A stretch of DNA of 19,444 nt from Metarhizobium sp039808465 (GCA_039808465.1 JBDHTA010000070.1:1-19444); one strand, 5' to 3'; shown: positions 6,210 to 13,528, counted from the first letter of the stretch. Notes: generated by a model not told the origin, from the letters alone. Program-made: numbers and translations.

Positions 6210-7208
6210 ATGGTAGCGACCGGATATTCCACCCTGAAACGCAATTCGGCATTGGGGATCGTCATGACGGTCGCGCTTGCCGGATGCACCAGCGTCGAAT
6301 ACGCTCCGCAGCATCAGCTTGCCGCGACACAGAAGCCTGCTCCGGCCATCAAGGCCGCGGCAACGGAAACCGGTTATGCCGCCCCCGAAGGCGGCGCGGT
6401 CGCCACCGCGCAGGCCCTTCCCGGCGTCGCCCAGACCGGCGCTTCCCAACAGCCGGGCCAGCAGCAGGCCATGGCGACCACCGCCGTCACCAAGTCCGCC
6501 CGCGTCGGCCAGCCCGCCCAGACCCTTGCCGCACAGGCTCCCTCTGCCCAGACCGCGCTTGCCGCACAGCCGCAGAGCGGCAGCGAAGCCATGTCGGTGG
6601 CCTTTGCCGAAATGCCGCTGACGGATGAAGTCACGGCCATCCAGTCCGTCATTCCCATGAAGCGCCCGGATGCGCCCTACCGTCAGCAGGACGTATCGCC
6701 GCAGCTCGCCTATGCCGCCGCGCCCGCTGGCGCCGCCCGCGCCTTTTCCTCGATGAACTCCCTGTCGGAGTTCGACACGCGCCCGGCGCAGGAAATCGAA
6801 AGCCGCATGGCCGCGTCTCTGCCGGAGGAATCGCCCAAGTCCAGGGGCGGCCCGGCGGTCGACAACCAGATGCTGAAGACGCTGATCTCCAAATATGCCG
6901 CGCTCTATCAGGTGCCGGAATCGCTGGTGCATCGCGTCGTCAAGCGCGAAAGCACCTACAATCCCAAGGCCTATTCCAACGGCAATTACGGCCTGATGCA
7001 GATCCGCTACAATACCGCCAAGGGCATGGGCTACAAGGGCCCGGCATCCGGCCTGTTCGATGCGGAAACCAACCTGAAATATGCCGTGAAGTATCTGCGC
7101 GGCGCATGGCTGACCGCCGATACCGATCACGACGGCGCGGTTCGCCTCTATGCCAGCGGCTATTACTACACCGCCAAGCGCAAGGGCCTGCTCAATCAGG
7201 TCCAGTAA
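6210..7208 (+). CDS. Lytic transglycosylase lipoprotein, SLT domain
   Basis: It is predicted to cleave the MurNAc-GlcNAc bond in murein, leaving 1,6-anhydro ends, from the outer membrane. The 332-residue protein starts with a lipoprotein signal peptide ending in the lipobox LAGC (Cys26). A long Ala/Gln/Pro-rich low-complexity linker (about 30-210) follows, then an SLT (family 1) domain at about 222-325. Catalytic Glu247 lies in KRESTYNP, followed by GNYGLMQI (258-265) and NLKYAVKYLRG (288-298). The usual AYNxG motif is replaced by RLYASGYYY (312-320), which I infer to be a subfamily trait. The start at 6210 is chosen because it places the signal peptide at the N-terminus; the same frame stays open far upstream through the previous gene without coding character. 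Its 3' end overlaps the convergent hydrolase gene by 17 bp. Confidence 0.92.
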   Translation: MVATGYSTLKRNSALGIVMTVALAGCTSVEYAPQHQLAATQKPAPAIKAAATETGYAAPEGGAVATAQALPGVAQTGASQQPGQQQAMATTAVTKSARVGQPAQTLAAQAPSAQTALAAQPQSGSEAMSVAFAEMPLTDEVTAIQSVIPMKRPDAPYRQQDVSPQLAYAAAPAGAARAFSSMNSLSEFDTRPAQEIESRMAASLPEESPKSRGGPAVDNQMLKTLISKYAALYQVPESLVHRVVKRESTYNPKAYSNGNYGLMQIRYNTAKGMGYKGPASGLFDAETNLKYAVKYLRGAWLTADTDHDGAVRLYASGYYYTAKRKGLLNQVQ

Positions 7209-8574
7209 GCGGGGCAGGTTCGGAAGCCGCGATCCGCTTGAGGATCGCCCCGGTTAGCGGCTGCGGCCGGTAACCCAGCCGCCCCGGCGTCAGCCCCATG
7301 CGCAGCACGACAAGGCGCGCCGACGGGATAATGGCAATCGCCTGCCCGTCATGCCCCAGCATCCAGACGATATCCTCAGGCAGAACTGTCTGCTCCCCCG
7401 CCTCTTTCGGCGCCCGGTGCCATGCCTGCGCCTGTGTGTAGCGCCCGCCTGACACCGTGCTTGGCGTGCGCATTGCCGCCGTGAAGGTCTCTGGCAGCAG
7501 GCGCTGGCCGTTCCACACCCCGTCATCGAGCAGGAACTGTGCAAAACGCGCCCAATCCCGCGCCGTGGCGTAGAGATAGGAGCCGCCGACGAAGGTGCCG
7601 CTGGCATCGGCTTCCAGCGTGGCGCTGGCCATGCCGAGCGGCGCAAACAGCGCGGTGACCGGATAGCGCCAGGCATCCGGACCGGCCGCATCCATCCACA
7701 GCCGCGACAGCAGCAGCGACGTGCCGGAGGAATAGCGGAACTGCGAACCGGGCGCGGCCTCGGCGGGCGCCGTCGCGGCAAACCCGGCCATATCGTTTTC
7801 CAGATAGAGCATGCGCGTGACATCGTCGACGCCGCCGTAATCCTCGGTGAACCGCAAGCCGTCCGTCATCGACAGCAGATGCGACAGGCGGATATCCCGC
7901 CGCCCATCCCCGGCCCATCCGGGAAACAGATGGTCGCGATCCGCGGGCATCCGCCCCTCGGCGATAGCGCGGCCGACCAGCGCGGCATTGACGGTCTTGG
8001 TCATCGACCAGCCGATCAGCGGCACCTGCGGCCCGAAACCCGCGCCATAGCGTTCCGCGATAATGCGGCCATCGCGCACCACGACGAGCGCCCGCACGCC
8101 CGGCCCCGCCAACGCGTCATCCTCCAGCAGCGCGGCGACGCCCGCATCCGGCGGCGCAACGCCCTGCCCCTGCGGCCAAGGCTGCGCGGGATCGGACTGC
8201 GGCACGGGCAGCCCCTCCGGCAAGGCCACAGCCTCGCCCTGCGGGGTGACGGCGCAGCCATAGCCCGGCCGGTGCACGGCCCGCATCGGCGCAAACAACC
8301 CCATGAACCGCGATGTGACCGCCTGCTTCTCCCCTTCGACGGAAACGGTGAGCAGCTTCAGCAACGGATGCCCGGGCGCCTGCACATCCACCGCCAGCAC
8401 CTCGCCGGGATCGCGCCCGGCCAGAAACACATTGGAACAGACGATCTTCGCCGCATAGCCATTGCCGAGGCGCAAGAGATCGGGCGGCGCGGCAAAGAGC
8501 CAGAGCGCGCCGCCCGCAAGCGCCAGCCCGAACGCGCCCGCCACGCCCACGCCGATCCGTTTCAGCTTCGCCAT
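7192..8574 (-). CDS. Membrane-anchored serine hydrolase, beta-lactamase class C / 6-aminohexanoate-dimer hydrolase superfamily
   Basis: The 460-residue protein has an N-terminal hydrophobic segment (8-29) that is likely an uncleaved anchor, then a conserved upstream region (SNVFLAGRDPGEVL, 47-60), then the penicillin-binding-like catalytic domain (about 145-450). The nucleophile motif SMTK is at 190-193. The Tyr motif is YSS (281-283), as in esterase EstB and NylB-like enzymes rather than the YxN of true class C lactamases. HDG at 408-410 stands in for KTG. This argues for an esterase, amidase or D-amino-acid peptidase acting in the periplasm rather than for antibiotic resistance. The start at 8574 has GAGGGGGAGGGC just upstream; in-frame ATGs at 8601 and 8613 are less well placed. 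It is divergent from the GH25 gene. Confidence 0.85.
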   Translation of the reverse strand: MAKLKRIGVGVAGAFGLALAGGALWLFAAPPDLLRLGNGYAAKIVCSNVFLAGRDPGEVLAVDVQAPGHPLLKLLTVSVEGEKQAVTSRFMGLFAPMRAVHRPGYGCAVTPQGEAVALPEGLPVPQSDPAQPWPQGQGVAPPDAGVAALLEDDALAGPGVRALVVVRDGRIIAERYGAGFGPQVPLIGWSMTKTVNAALVGRAIAEGRMPADRDHLFPGWAGDGRRDIRLSHLLSMTDGLRFTEDYGGVDDVTRMLYLENDMAGFAATAPAEAAPGSQFRYSSGTSLLLSRLWMDAAGPDAWRYPVTALFAPLGMASATLEADASGTFVGGSYLYATARDWARFAQFLLDDGVWNGQRLLPETFTAAMRTPSTVSGGRYTQAQAWHRAPKEAGEQTVLPEDIVWMLGHDGQAIAIIPSARLVVLRMGLTPGRLGYRPQPLTGAILKRIAASEPAPLTGPD

Positions 8575-8654
8575 GCCCTCCCCCTCATCCGCCGCCGCCA
8601 TGCCCGTTTGCATCGATATGCCACGAAATCGTCGCCGCATGGCCGAAACGCCGC

Positions 8655-8683
8655 TTGCAACTAACCGATTTTTTACGTTGATA
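8655..8683 (+). promoter_or_regulatory. Candidate promoter of the GH25 lipoprotein gene
   Basis: TTGCAA (8655-8660) and TTGATA (8678-8683) are 17 bp apart. Transcription would start near 8690, downstream of the earliest in-frame ATG at 8683, which supports a later translation start. Confidence 0.45.
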
Positions 8684-8775
8684 TGGTGAAAAAGAGGTTC
8701 ACGCCTCCGGGGAACATCGAATCACGGAAACGACCTGTGGGCGCCTGTCTTCATGCCATGTTCAGCGGGATGCCC

Positions 8776-9558
8776 ATGCGACGGCTGGTTGTTGCCCTTA
8801 TGCCCCTTGCCTTGATGCTTGCCGGTTGCACGTCGTCCAGTTACGACCTGCTGGAAACGGCGGCAATCCCGCCGAAATTCGAGGACAAGGATCCGCAGGA
8901 TTTCGGCCCCAAGCATCCGCACAAACACCCGATCCACGGCATCGACGTCTCCAAATGGCAGGGCGATATCGAATGGGAGAAAGTGAAGGCCTCCGGCGTT
9001 TCCTTCGCCTTCATCAAGGCCACCGAAGGCAAGGACCGGCTCGACCCGCGGTTCCAGGAATACTGGCAGCGGGCGAGCGCCGTCGGCATTCCGCACGCGC
9101 CCTATCATTTCTATTATTTCTGTTCCAGCGCCGACGAGCAGGCCGACTGGTTCATCCGGAGCGTGCCGAAGGCATCCATGAAGCTGCCGCCGGTTCTCGA
9201 TGTGGAATGGAACGGCGAATCCAAGACCTGCACCACCCGCCCCGATCCGCAGACCGTGCGCAGCGAAATGAAGCGGTTCATGGACAGGCTGGAGGCCTAT
9301 TACGGCAAGCGGCCGATCATCTACACCTCGGTCGATTTCCATCGCGACAATCTGGTCGGCTACTTCAACGATTATTATTTCTGGGTCCGCTCCGTCGCCG
9401 CGCATCCGGAAAAAATCTATTCGGACCGCAGCTGGGCCTTCTGGCAATACACCTCCACCGCCAGCGTGCCGGGCATCAGGGGCAACACCGATATCAACGT
9501 CTTCGTCGGCTCGGTGAAAAGCTGGCGCAAATGGCTGAAATCGGTCACGGATTCCTGA
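8776..9558 (+). CDS. GH25 lysozyme-like lipoprotein (muramidase)
   Basis: It belongs to glycoside hydrolase family 25 (Chalaropsis-type lysozymes), which hydrolyse the beta-1,4 bond between MurNAc and GlcNAc. From this start the protein has 260 residues: a short basic-hydrophobic signal with lipobox LAGC (Cys18), a His/Pro-rich linker, and the barrel domain at about 54-245. Family landmarks are HGIDVSKWQG (54-63, Asp57), YHFYYF (110-115), LDVEW (141-145) holding the catalytic Asp142 and Glu144, WQYTS (223-227) and DINVF (239-243). In-frame ATGs exist at 8683, 8758 and 8770; 8776 gives a compact signal peptide and has CGGGA 5 nt upstream, but 8770 or 8758 are possible. It probably remodels murein from an envelope membrane. 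The MltB-type gene follows 88 bp later. Confidence 0.92.
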   Translation: MRRLVVALMPLALMLAGCTSSSYDLLETAAIPPKFEDKDPQDFGPKHPHKHPIHGIDVSKWQGDIEWEKVKASGVSFAFIKATEGKDRLDPRFQEYWQRASAVGIPHAPYHFYYFCSSADEQADWFIRSVPKASMKLPPVLDVEWNGESKTCTTRPDPQTVRSEMKRFMDRLEAYYGKRPIIYTSVDFHRDNLVGYFNDYYFWVRSVAAHPEKIYSDRSWAFWQYTSTASVPGIRGNTDINVFVGSVKSWRKWLKSVTDS

Positions 9559-9646
9559 TAGCGGCCGCGAATTTCGCCGTCCTTCTTGCTTCCGTCACAA
9601 TGTTCTGGAAAAGCCGCCGAAACCGGAACGATAGAAGGATTCCCCC

Positions 9647-10837
9647 ATGCATAAACGCCTTGCCCGCCGCTTCGCCCTTGCGCTCACGGCAGGAACGCTT
9701 CTGGCAACGGCCGCCTCGGCGCAGCAATGCGGCGGCGATCTTTCCGCTTTCCTCGCGGGCGTGAAATCCGAGGCCACCGCCGCCGGACTGTCGGCCGAAG
9801 CCGCCAACCGGGCGCTGGCCGGTGCCCGCATCGACGAGAAGGTGCTGTCGCGCGACCGCGCCCAGGGCGTCTTCCGCCAGACCTTCCTCGAATTCTCGCA
9901 GCGCACCGTTTCCAAGGCCCGCCTCGATATCGGCGCGAAGAAGATCAGGGAATATGCCAGCGTCTTCAAGCGCGCCGAAGACGAATTCGGCGTTCCCGCC
10001 GGTGTGATCGCCGCCTTCTGGGCCATGGAAACCGATTTCGGCGCCGTGCAGGGCGATTTCAACACCCGCAACGCGCTGGTGACGCTGGCCCATGACTGCC
10101 GCCGCCCGGAACTCTTCCGCCCGCAACTGATCGCCCTGATCGAGATGGTGCAACGCGGCGACCTCGATCCGCAGACCAACACCGGCGCATGGGCAGGCGA
10201 GATCGGCCAGGTGCAGATGCTGCCGAAGGATATCATCGCCTTCGGCGTCGACGGCGATGGCGACGGCCATGAAAGCCTGAAGACCAGCGCCCCGGACGCC
10301 ATCCTGACGGCGGCGAAATTCATCCAGCATCTCGGCTTCAAGCGCGGCGAGCCGTGGATTCAGGAAGTCACGGTGCCGGAAAACCTCCCTTGGGAAAAAT
10401 CCGGCCTTGGCGGCAGCATGACCGCCGCCGAATGGTTCGCGCTCGGCGTCCAGCCGCGTGACGGCAACACCACCTTCGGCTCGCTGCCGGTCTCGCTGGT
10501 GCTGCCGCAGGGCCGCAAGGGCCCAGCCTTCATCGCCTATCCCAATTTCAACATCTATCTGGAATGGAACCAGTCCTTCATCTACACCACCTCGGCCGCC
10601 TATTTCGCAACGCGGCTGACCGGCGCGGAGCCCTATACCAAGGGCAATCCCGAAGCCGGCCTGTCCGTGGATGAAATGAAGGCGCTGCAAACCAGGCTGC
10701 AAGCCCATGGCCACGATGTCGGCAAGATCGACGGCATTCTCGGCTCCGGCACCCGCGTCGCCGTTCAGAAAGAGCAGCAGAAGCTTGGAATGCCCGCCGA
10801 TGGCTGGGCAACGCCCGCCCTGCTGAACGCCCTCTGA
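9647..10837 (+). CDS. Lytic murein transglycosylase, MltB family, with C-terminal peptidoglycan-binding domain
   Basis: The 396-residue periplasmic enzyme cleaves murein glycan strands to 1,6-anhydro products. Residues 1-25 form a signal peptide with ASA cleavage context (no lipobox, unlike E. coli MltB). The SLT_2/MltB domain spans about 29-325. Catalytic Glu128 lies in WAMETDFG, WAGEIGQVQMLP is at 182-193, and the acidic loop VDGDGDG (201-207) resembles the EF-hand-like calcium site of this family. A PG_binding_1 domain occupies about 332-394 (LSVDEMKALQTRL ... GKIDGILGSGTR). AAGGA lies 7 nt upstream of the start. It is probably co-transcribed with, or at least functionally paired to, the GH25 gene. 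A strong hairpin follows the stop. Confidence 0.95.
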   Translation: MHKRLARRFALALTAGTLLATAASAQQCGGDLSAFLAGVKSEATAAGLSAEAANRALAGARIDEKVLSRDRAQGVFRQTFLEFSQRTVSKARLDIGAKKIREYASVFKRAEDEFGVPAGVIAAFWAMETDFGAVQGDFNTRNALVTLAHDCRRPELFRPQLIALIEMVQRGDLDPQTNTGAWAGEIGQVQMLPKDIIAFGVDGDGDGHESLKTSAPDAILTAAKFIQHLGFKRGEPWIQEVTVPENLPWEKSGLGGSMTAAEWFALGVQPRDGNTTFGSLPVSLVLPQGRKGPAFIAYPNFNIYLEWNQSFIYTTSAAYFATRLTGAEPYTKGNPEAGLSVDEMKALQTRLQAHGHDVGKIDGILGSGTRVAVQKEQQKLGMPADGWATPALLNAL

Positions 10838-10848
10838 GACAATGAACC

Positions 10849-10885
10849 AGCCCGGCGCGTCGCGGCAATCGCGATGCGCCGGGCT
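10849..10885 (+). terminator. Long GC-rich hairpin downstream of the MltB-type gene
   Basis: AGCCCGGCGC (10849-10858) pairs perfectly with GCGCCGGGCT (10876-10885). A G-T wobble and an inner TCGCG/CGCGA stem extend it to about 16 bp with a 5-nt loop. There is no long T run afterwards, so it may be an mRNA 3' stabiliser or a non-canonical terminator, 11 nt after the stop codon. Confidence 0.6.
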
Positions 10886-11004
10886 TCCCGCCTTCGAATG
10901 CCGCCTCCGGCATCGGGCCCGCCGCCCTATCCGGCAAAACACCTTCCCTTCACCGCCAGAAAAATTCCAACCGCCGCATGTTTTATGCGAGAGTGGATTC
11001 GCGC

Positions 11005-11044
11005 TTGCGCGATGGGAAATGTTTATATAAAGATATCTTTATAT
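11005..11044 (+). promoter_or_regulatory. sahR-metF promoter region with a 20-bp perfect palindromic operator
   Basis: Positions 11025-11044 form an exact palindrome made of ATATAAAGAT and its mirror complement ATCTTTATAT. This AT-rich type of site is what I expect for the autoregulatory operator of the ArsR-family protein encoded 13 bp downstream. A candidate -35 TTGCGC (11005-11010) places a -10 (TAAAGA, 11028-11033, 17-bp spacer, or TATAAA two bases earlier) inside the palindrome, so bound repressor would block RNA polymerase. Confidence 0.75.
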
Positions 11045-11057
11045 CTTGATTGGATAT

Positions 11058-12083
11058 ATGATGAGGGATTTGGTGCATTTCGGCCTGGACGATCTGGTGG
11101 ATATTCTGAAAGCGGTGGCGGAACCGACGCGCCTGCGCCTGCTGGCGCTGCTCGCCGATGGCGACCTCACCGTTTCCGATCTCACCGAAATTCTCGGGCA
11201 ATCGCAGCCGCGCATCTCGCGCCATCTCAAGCTGCTGGCCGAGGCCGACCTGATCGACCGCTATCAGGAGGGCGCGTGGGCCTATTTCGGCCTGAAGCGC
11301 GAAGGCGGCGCCACCGCCATCGCTCGCACCATCCTCGACACCGCGGCGCGTGAGGACAGCACCCTGCAACGCGACAGCGAGCGCCTGATGGCCGTCAAGC
11401 GCCAGCGCGCCGAGCGGGCGCAGGCCTATTTCAGCCGCCACGCCTCCGAATGGGACGAGTTGCGCCGCCTGCATGCCAGCGACGACGAGATCGACGCCGA
11501 AATCATCCGCCAGATCGGCCCGGCCCATGCCGGGACCCTGCTCGATCTTGGAACCGGCACCGGCCGCATGCTGGAACTGTTGCAGCCGCTCTACGGCCGG
11601 GCGCTCGGCATCGATGCCAGCCGCGACATGCTGGCGGTCGCCCGCGCCAATCTCGACCGCGCCGGTATCGCCAAGGCCGCCGTCCGCCATGGCGATATCC
11701 TCAACCTTGCCTATGACGGCAATGAATACGATCTGGTGACCATCCATCAGGTCCTGCACTTCCTCGACCGCCCCGAACTGGCGATCACGGAGGCGGCGCG
11801 CATGCTGAAACCGGGCGGCCGCCTGCTGATCATCGACCTTGCCCCGCACACGCTCGATCATCTGCGTGAAGAGCATGCCCATGTCCGTCTCGGCTTTTCC
11901 CATGCCACCATGGCCGAATGGCTGAAGCGGGCCGGGCTGATCCTCGATAACGCCGTCGACCTGCATTCCGGCGCGGCATCCGGCGAAATGCTCACCGTCA
12001 CCCTGTGGCTGGCGCATGACGCGCGCGCCCCTGAAAATTCCGGCCAGAGCGGCCGCCCTCTCCAAAGTCCTGTCAGGAGCTGA
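11058..12083 (+). CDS. sahR: ArsR-family regulator fused to a SAM-dependent methyltransferase domain, SahR-like
   Basis: The 341-residue protein combines an N-terminal winged-helix ArsR domain (about 12-80; recognition helix near SQPRISRHLKLL, 49-60) with a class I methyltransferase fold (about 120-320; SAM motif LLDLGTGTGR, 161-170). The metal-binding ELCVC motif of true ArsR/SmtB sensors is absent: the region reads DLTVSDLTEIL. Proteins of this architecture next to methionine genes in Proteobacteria are SahR, repressors of the SAM cycle that respond to S-adenosylhomocysteine, which the methyltransferase-like domain can bind. The metF neighbour and the palindrome just upstream fit that role. 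ATG 11058 is preferred over the TTG at 11046, which abuts the operator. Only 1 nt separates its stop from metF. The symbol is assigned by architecture and context. Confidence 0.85.
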   Translation: MMRDLVHFGLDDLVDILKAVAEPTRLRLLALLADGDLTVSDLTEILGQSQPRISRHLKLLAEADLIDRYQEGAWAYFGLKREGGATAIARTILDTAAREDSTLQRDSERLMAVKRQRAERAQAYFSRHASEWDELRRLHASDDEIDAEIIRQIGPAHAGTLLDLGTGTGRMLELLQPLYGRALGIDASRDMLAVARANLDRAGIAKAAVRHGDILNLAYDGNEYDLVTIHQVLHFLDRPELAITEAARMLKPGGRLLIIDLAPHTLDHLREEHAHVRLGFSHATMAEWLKRAGLILDNAVDLHSGAASGEMLTVTLWLAHDARAPENSGQSGRPLQSPVRS

Positions 12084-12084
12084 A

Positions 12085-12990
12085 ATGACCGACACCCTTC
12101 TTTCTCCGGCCGAAGCCGCCAGAATTCGCCTGTCGTTCGAATTCTTCCCGCCGAAAACCGGGGAAATGGAGGGCCAGCTCTGGGCCACCGTCGCCGAACT
12201 CTCCGCCTGGCAGCCCGAATTCGTGTCCGTGACCTATGGCGCGGGCGGCTCGACGCGGGAGCCGACATGGAAGACGGTGCGGCATCTGCTGCGCGAAACC
12301 CGCCTCAACACCGCCTCGCACCTGACCTGCGTCGGCGCCACCCGCGAGGAGGTGGCGCAGGTGGTGGAGGAATTCCGCGCCATCGGCGTGCGTCATTTCG
12401 TGGCCCTGCGCGGCGATCCCGCAGGCGGCGTCGGCAGCGCTTACCAGCCGCATCCCGGCGGCTATGCCAATGCGGCGGAACTGACCGCCGGTCTGCGCGA
12501 GATCGGCGACTTCGAGATTTCCGTCTCCGCCTATCCCGAGAAACATCCGGAAAGCCGTGATGTCAGCGCCGATATCGACATGCTGAAGCGCAAGGTCGAC
12601 AATGGCGCCACCCGCGCCCTGACGCAATTCTTCTTCGATAACGACCGGTTCGAACGCTATCTGGAGCGCGTACGCGCCGCAGGCATCCATATTCCCATCG
12701 TGCCCGGCATCATGCCGATCCAGAACCTGTCGCAATTGAAGCGTTTCGCGGGCGCCTGCGGCGCCAGTGTGCCCGATGGGCTGGATGCCCGCCTCGGCCA
12801 TCTGGATGCCGATCCTGCCGCCCGTCTTTCCATCGCCGCCGATGTTGCCGCCGAGCAGATGGCCGATCTTTACCGGCGCGGGATCACCGAGTTTCACCTC
12901 TACACGATGAACCGCGCGCCGCTGACGCATGCGGCCCTGCAAAAGCTGGGATTGAAGCCCGCGCTCGCCGCCACGGGCGCGGCCGCCTGA
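12085..12990 (+). CDS. metF: Methylenetetrahydrofolate reductase
   Basis: This FAD enzyme reduces 5,10-methylenetetrahydrofolate to 5-methyltetrahydrofolate, the methyl donor for methionine synthesis. The 301-residue protein matches the bacterial single-domain MetF length. Landmarks are the catalytic Glu19 in SFEFFPPKT, VTYGAGGST (49-57), ASHLTCVGA (77-85), ALRGDP (107-112) with the flavin-tuning Asp, TQFFFDND (about 195) and PGIMPI. The start at 12085 follows CAGGAGC, which lies inside the last codons of sahR, so the two are translationally coupled. An in-frame ATG at 12016 would overlap sahR by 68 nt and is not supported. The operon ends at the terminator at 13012. No methionine synthase gene follows here, unlike in some relatives where methyl-transfer genes are adjacent. 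Confidence 0.96.
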   Translation: MTDTLLSPAEAARIRLSFEFFPPKTGEMEGQLWATVAELSAWQPEFVSVTYGAGGSTREPTWKTVRHLLRETRLNTASHLTCVGATREEVAQVVEEFRAIGVRHFVALRGDPAGGVGSAYQPHPGGYANAAELTAGLREIGDFEISVSAYPEKHPESRDVSADIDMLKRKVDNGATRALTQFFFDNDRFERYLERVRAAGIHIPIVPGIMPIQNLSQLKRFAGACGASVPDGLDARLGHLDADPAARLSIAADVAAEQMADLYRRGITEFHLYTMNRAPLTHAALQKLGLKPALAATGAAA

Positions 12991-13011
12991 CCATCCCGTC
13001 AGCCTCAACGG

Positions 13012-13043
13012 AAAAACGCATGGCGAAACCGCCATGCGTTTTT
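13012..13043 (+). terminator. Rho-independent terminator of sahR-metF
   Basis: AAAAACGCATGGCG (13012-13025) pairs perfectly with CGCCATGCGTTTTT (13030-13043) across a 4-nt AAAC loop. The A and T runs are part of the 14-bp stem, so it could also serve the opposite strand. It begins 21 nt after the metF stop. Confidence 0.93.
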
Positions 13044-13241
13044 CTTGCCTTGAGCATTTCCGGGAAAACCCGACCGGTCTTCCATTCGAAAACGCGATAA
13101 CAAAGAGTGAGAGCCAAGGCTCTATATGTGGTTGGTGCAAATGGTTCTGAAGTATCGAAGACGAATATCTGCCCGTCTTCCCTGCGGCTCCTGACATCGG
13201 AGCCCTGACGCGCCCTTCATGGCGCGCTCACCAGTCAGCCG

Positions 13242-13319
13242 TCAGATGAAAAGCATGGCTGTGATGAATGCAATCGCTGCACCGACCAGAAGGACATTGA
13301 TAGAATAGGTCAATCCCAT
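13242..13319 (-). CDS. Small hydrophobic (single-span membrane) protein of 25 residues
   Basis: The ORF encodes MGLTYSINVLLVGAAIAFIT followed by AMLFI. Residues 7-25 are almost entirely hydrophobic and could form one transmembrane helix with a very short N-terminus. An ideal Shine-Dalgarno AAGGAGG (13326-13332 on this strand) lies 6 nt before the ATG, and a sigma-70-like promoter precedes it. It is too short for ordinary gene callers. I do not recognise the family and assign no function. The combination of perfect ribosome binding site, promoter and uniform hydrophobicity makes chance unlikely but not impossible. It is transcribed convergently to metF and in the same direction as the EamA gene upstream of it. 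Confidence 0.62.
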   Translation of the reverse strand: MGLTYSINVLLVGAAIAFITAMLFI

Positions 13320-13342
13320 TGGCAGCCTCCTTGCTTGGACCG

Positions 13343-13378
13343 TTAAACCATATGGTCTAAATATGGCCTGTAAAAGCG
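13343..13378 (-). promoter_or_regulatory. Promoter of the 25-aa ORF with an imperfect 18-bp palindrome
   Basis: On the minus strand TTTACA, a 16-bp spacer and TATGGT form a promoter-like pair. TTAAACCATATGGTCTAA (13343-13360) is symmetric in 8 of 9 base pairs and covers the -10 side, so it may bind a dimeric regulator. The core ACCATATGGT is a perfect palindrome. Confidence 0.45.
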
Positions 13379-13494
13379 TTTTCGATGCTGCATCTGCGAA
13401 AGAATGGACGCACTCGCCGGAGATTGTCGAGTAAGTCCATGGAATTTCAGACGAAAAAATTCACGAAATATTCGGAAAAATTAACAATCGGTGA

Positions 13495-13528
13495 GCCGCA
13501 AAGCCCCGGCGTTCCCGCCATTTGCGGC
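13495..13528 (-). terminator. Hairpin downstream of the first EamA gene
   Basis: GCCGCAAA (13495-13502) pairs with TTTGCGGC (13521-13528), with an inner GGCG/CGCC stem, 11 nt after the stop on the minus strand. The following minus-strand sequence has TTGTTAATTTTT only about 8 nt later, so termination is plausible but not textbook. Confidence 0.55.

Noticed and set aside
8683..8775. N-terminal extension of the GH25 protein from ATG 8683
   Set aside because: It would bury the lipoprotein signal behind about 30 polar residues, lacks a Shine-Dalgarno and begins at the predicted -10 element.
9545..10942. 465-codon open frame on the minus strand
   Set aside because: Antisense shadow of the MltB-type gene, with no recognisable motifs.
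13363..13434. 23-codon plus-strand ORF opposite the small-ORF promoter
   Set aside because: No ribosome binding site and no hydrophobic or conserved character; likely chance.
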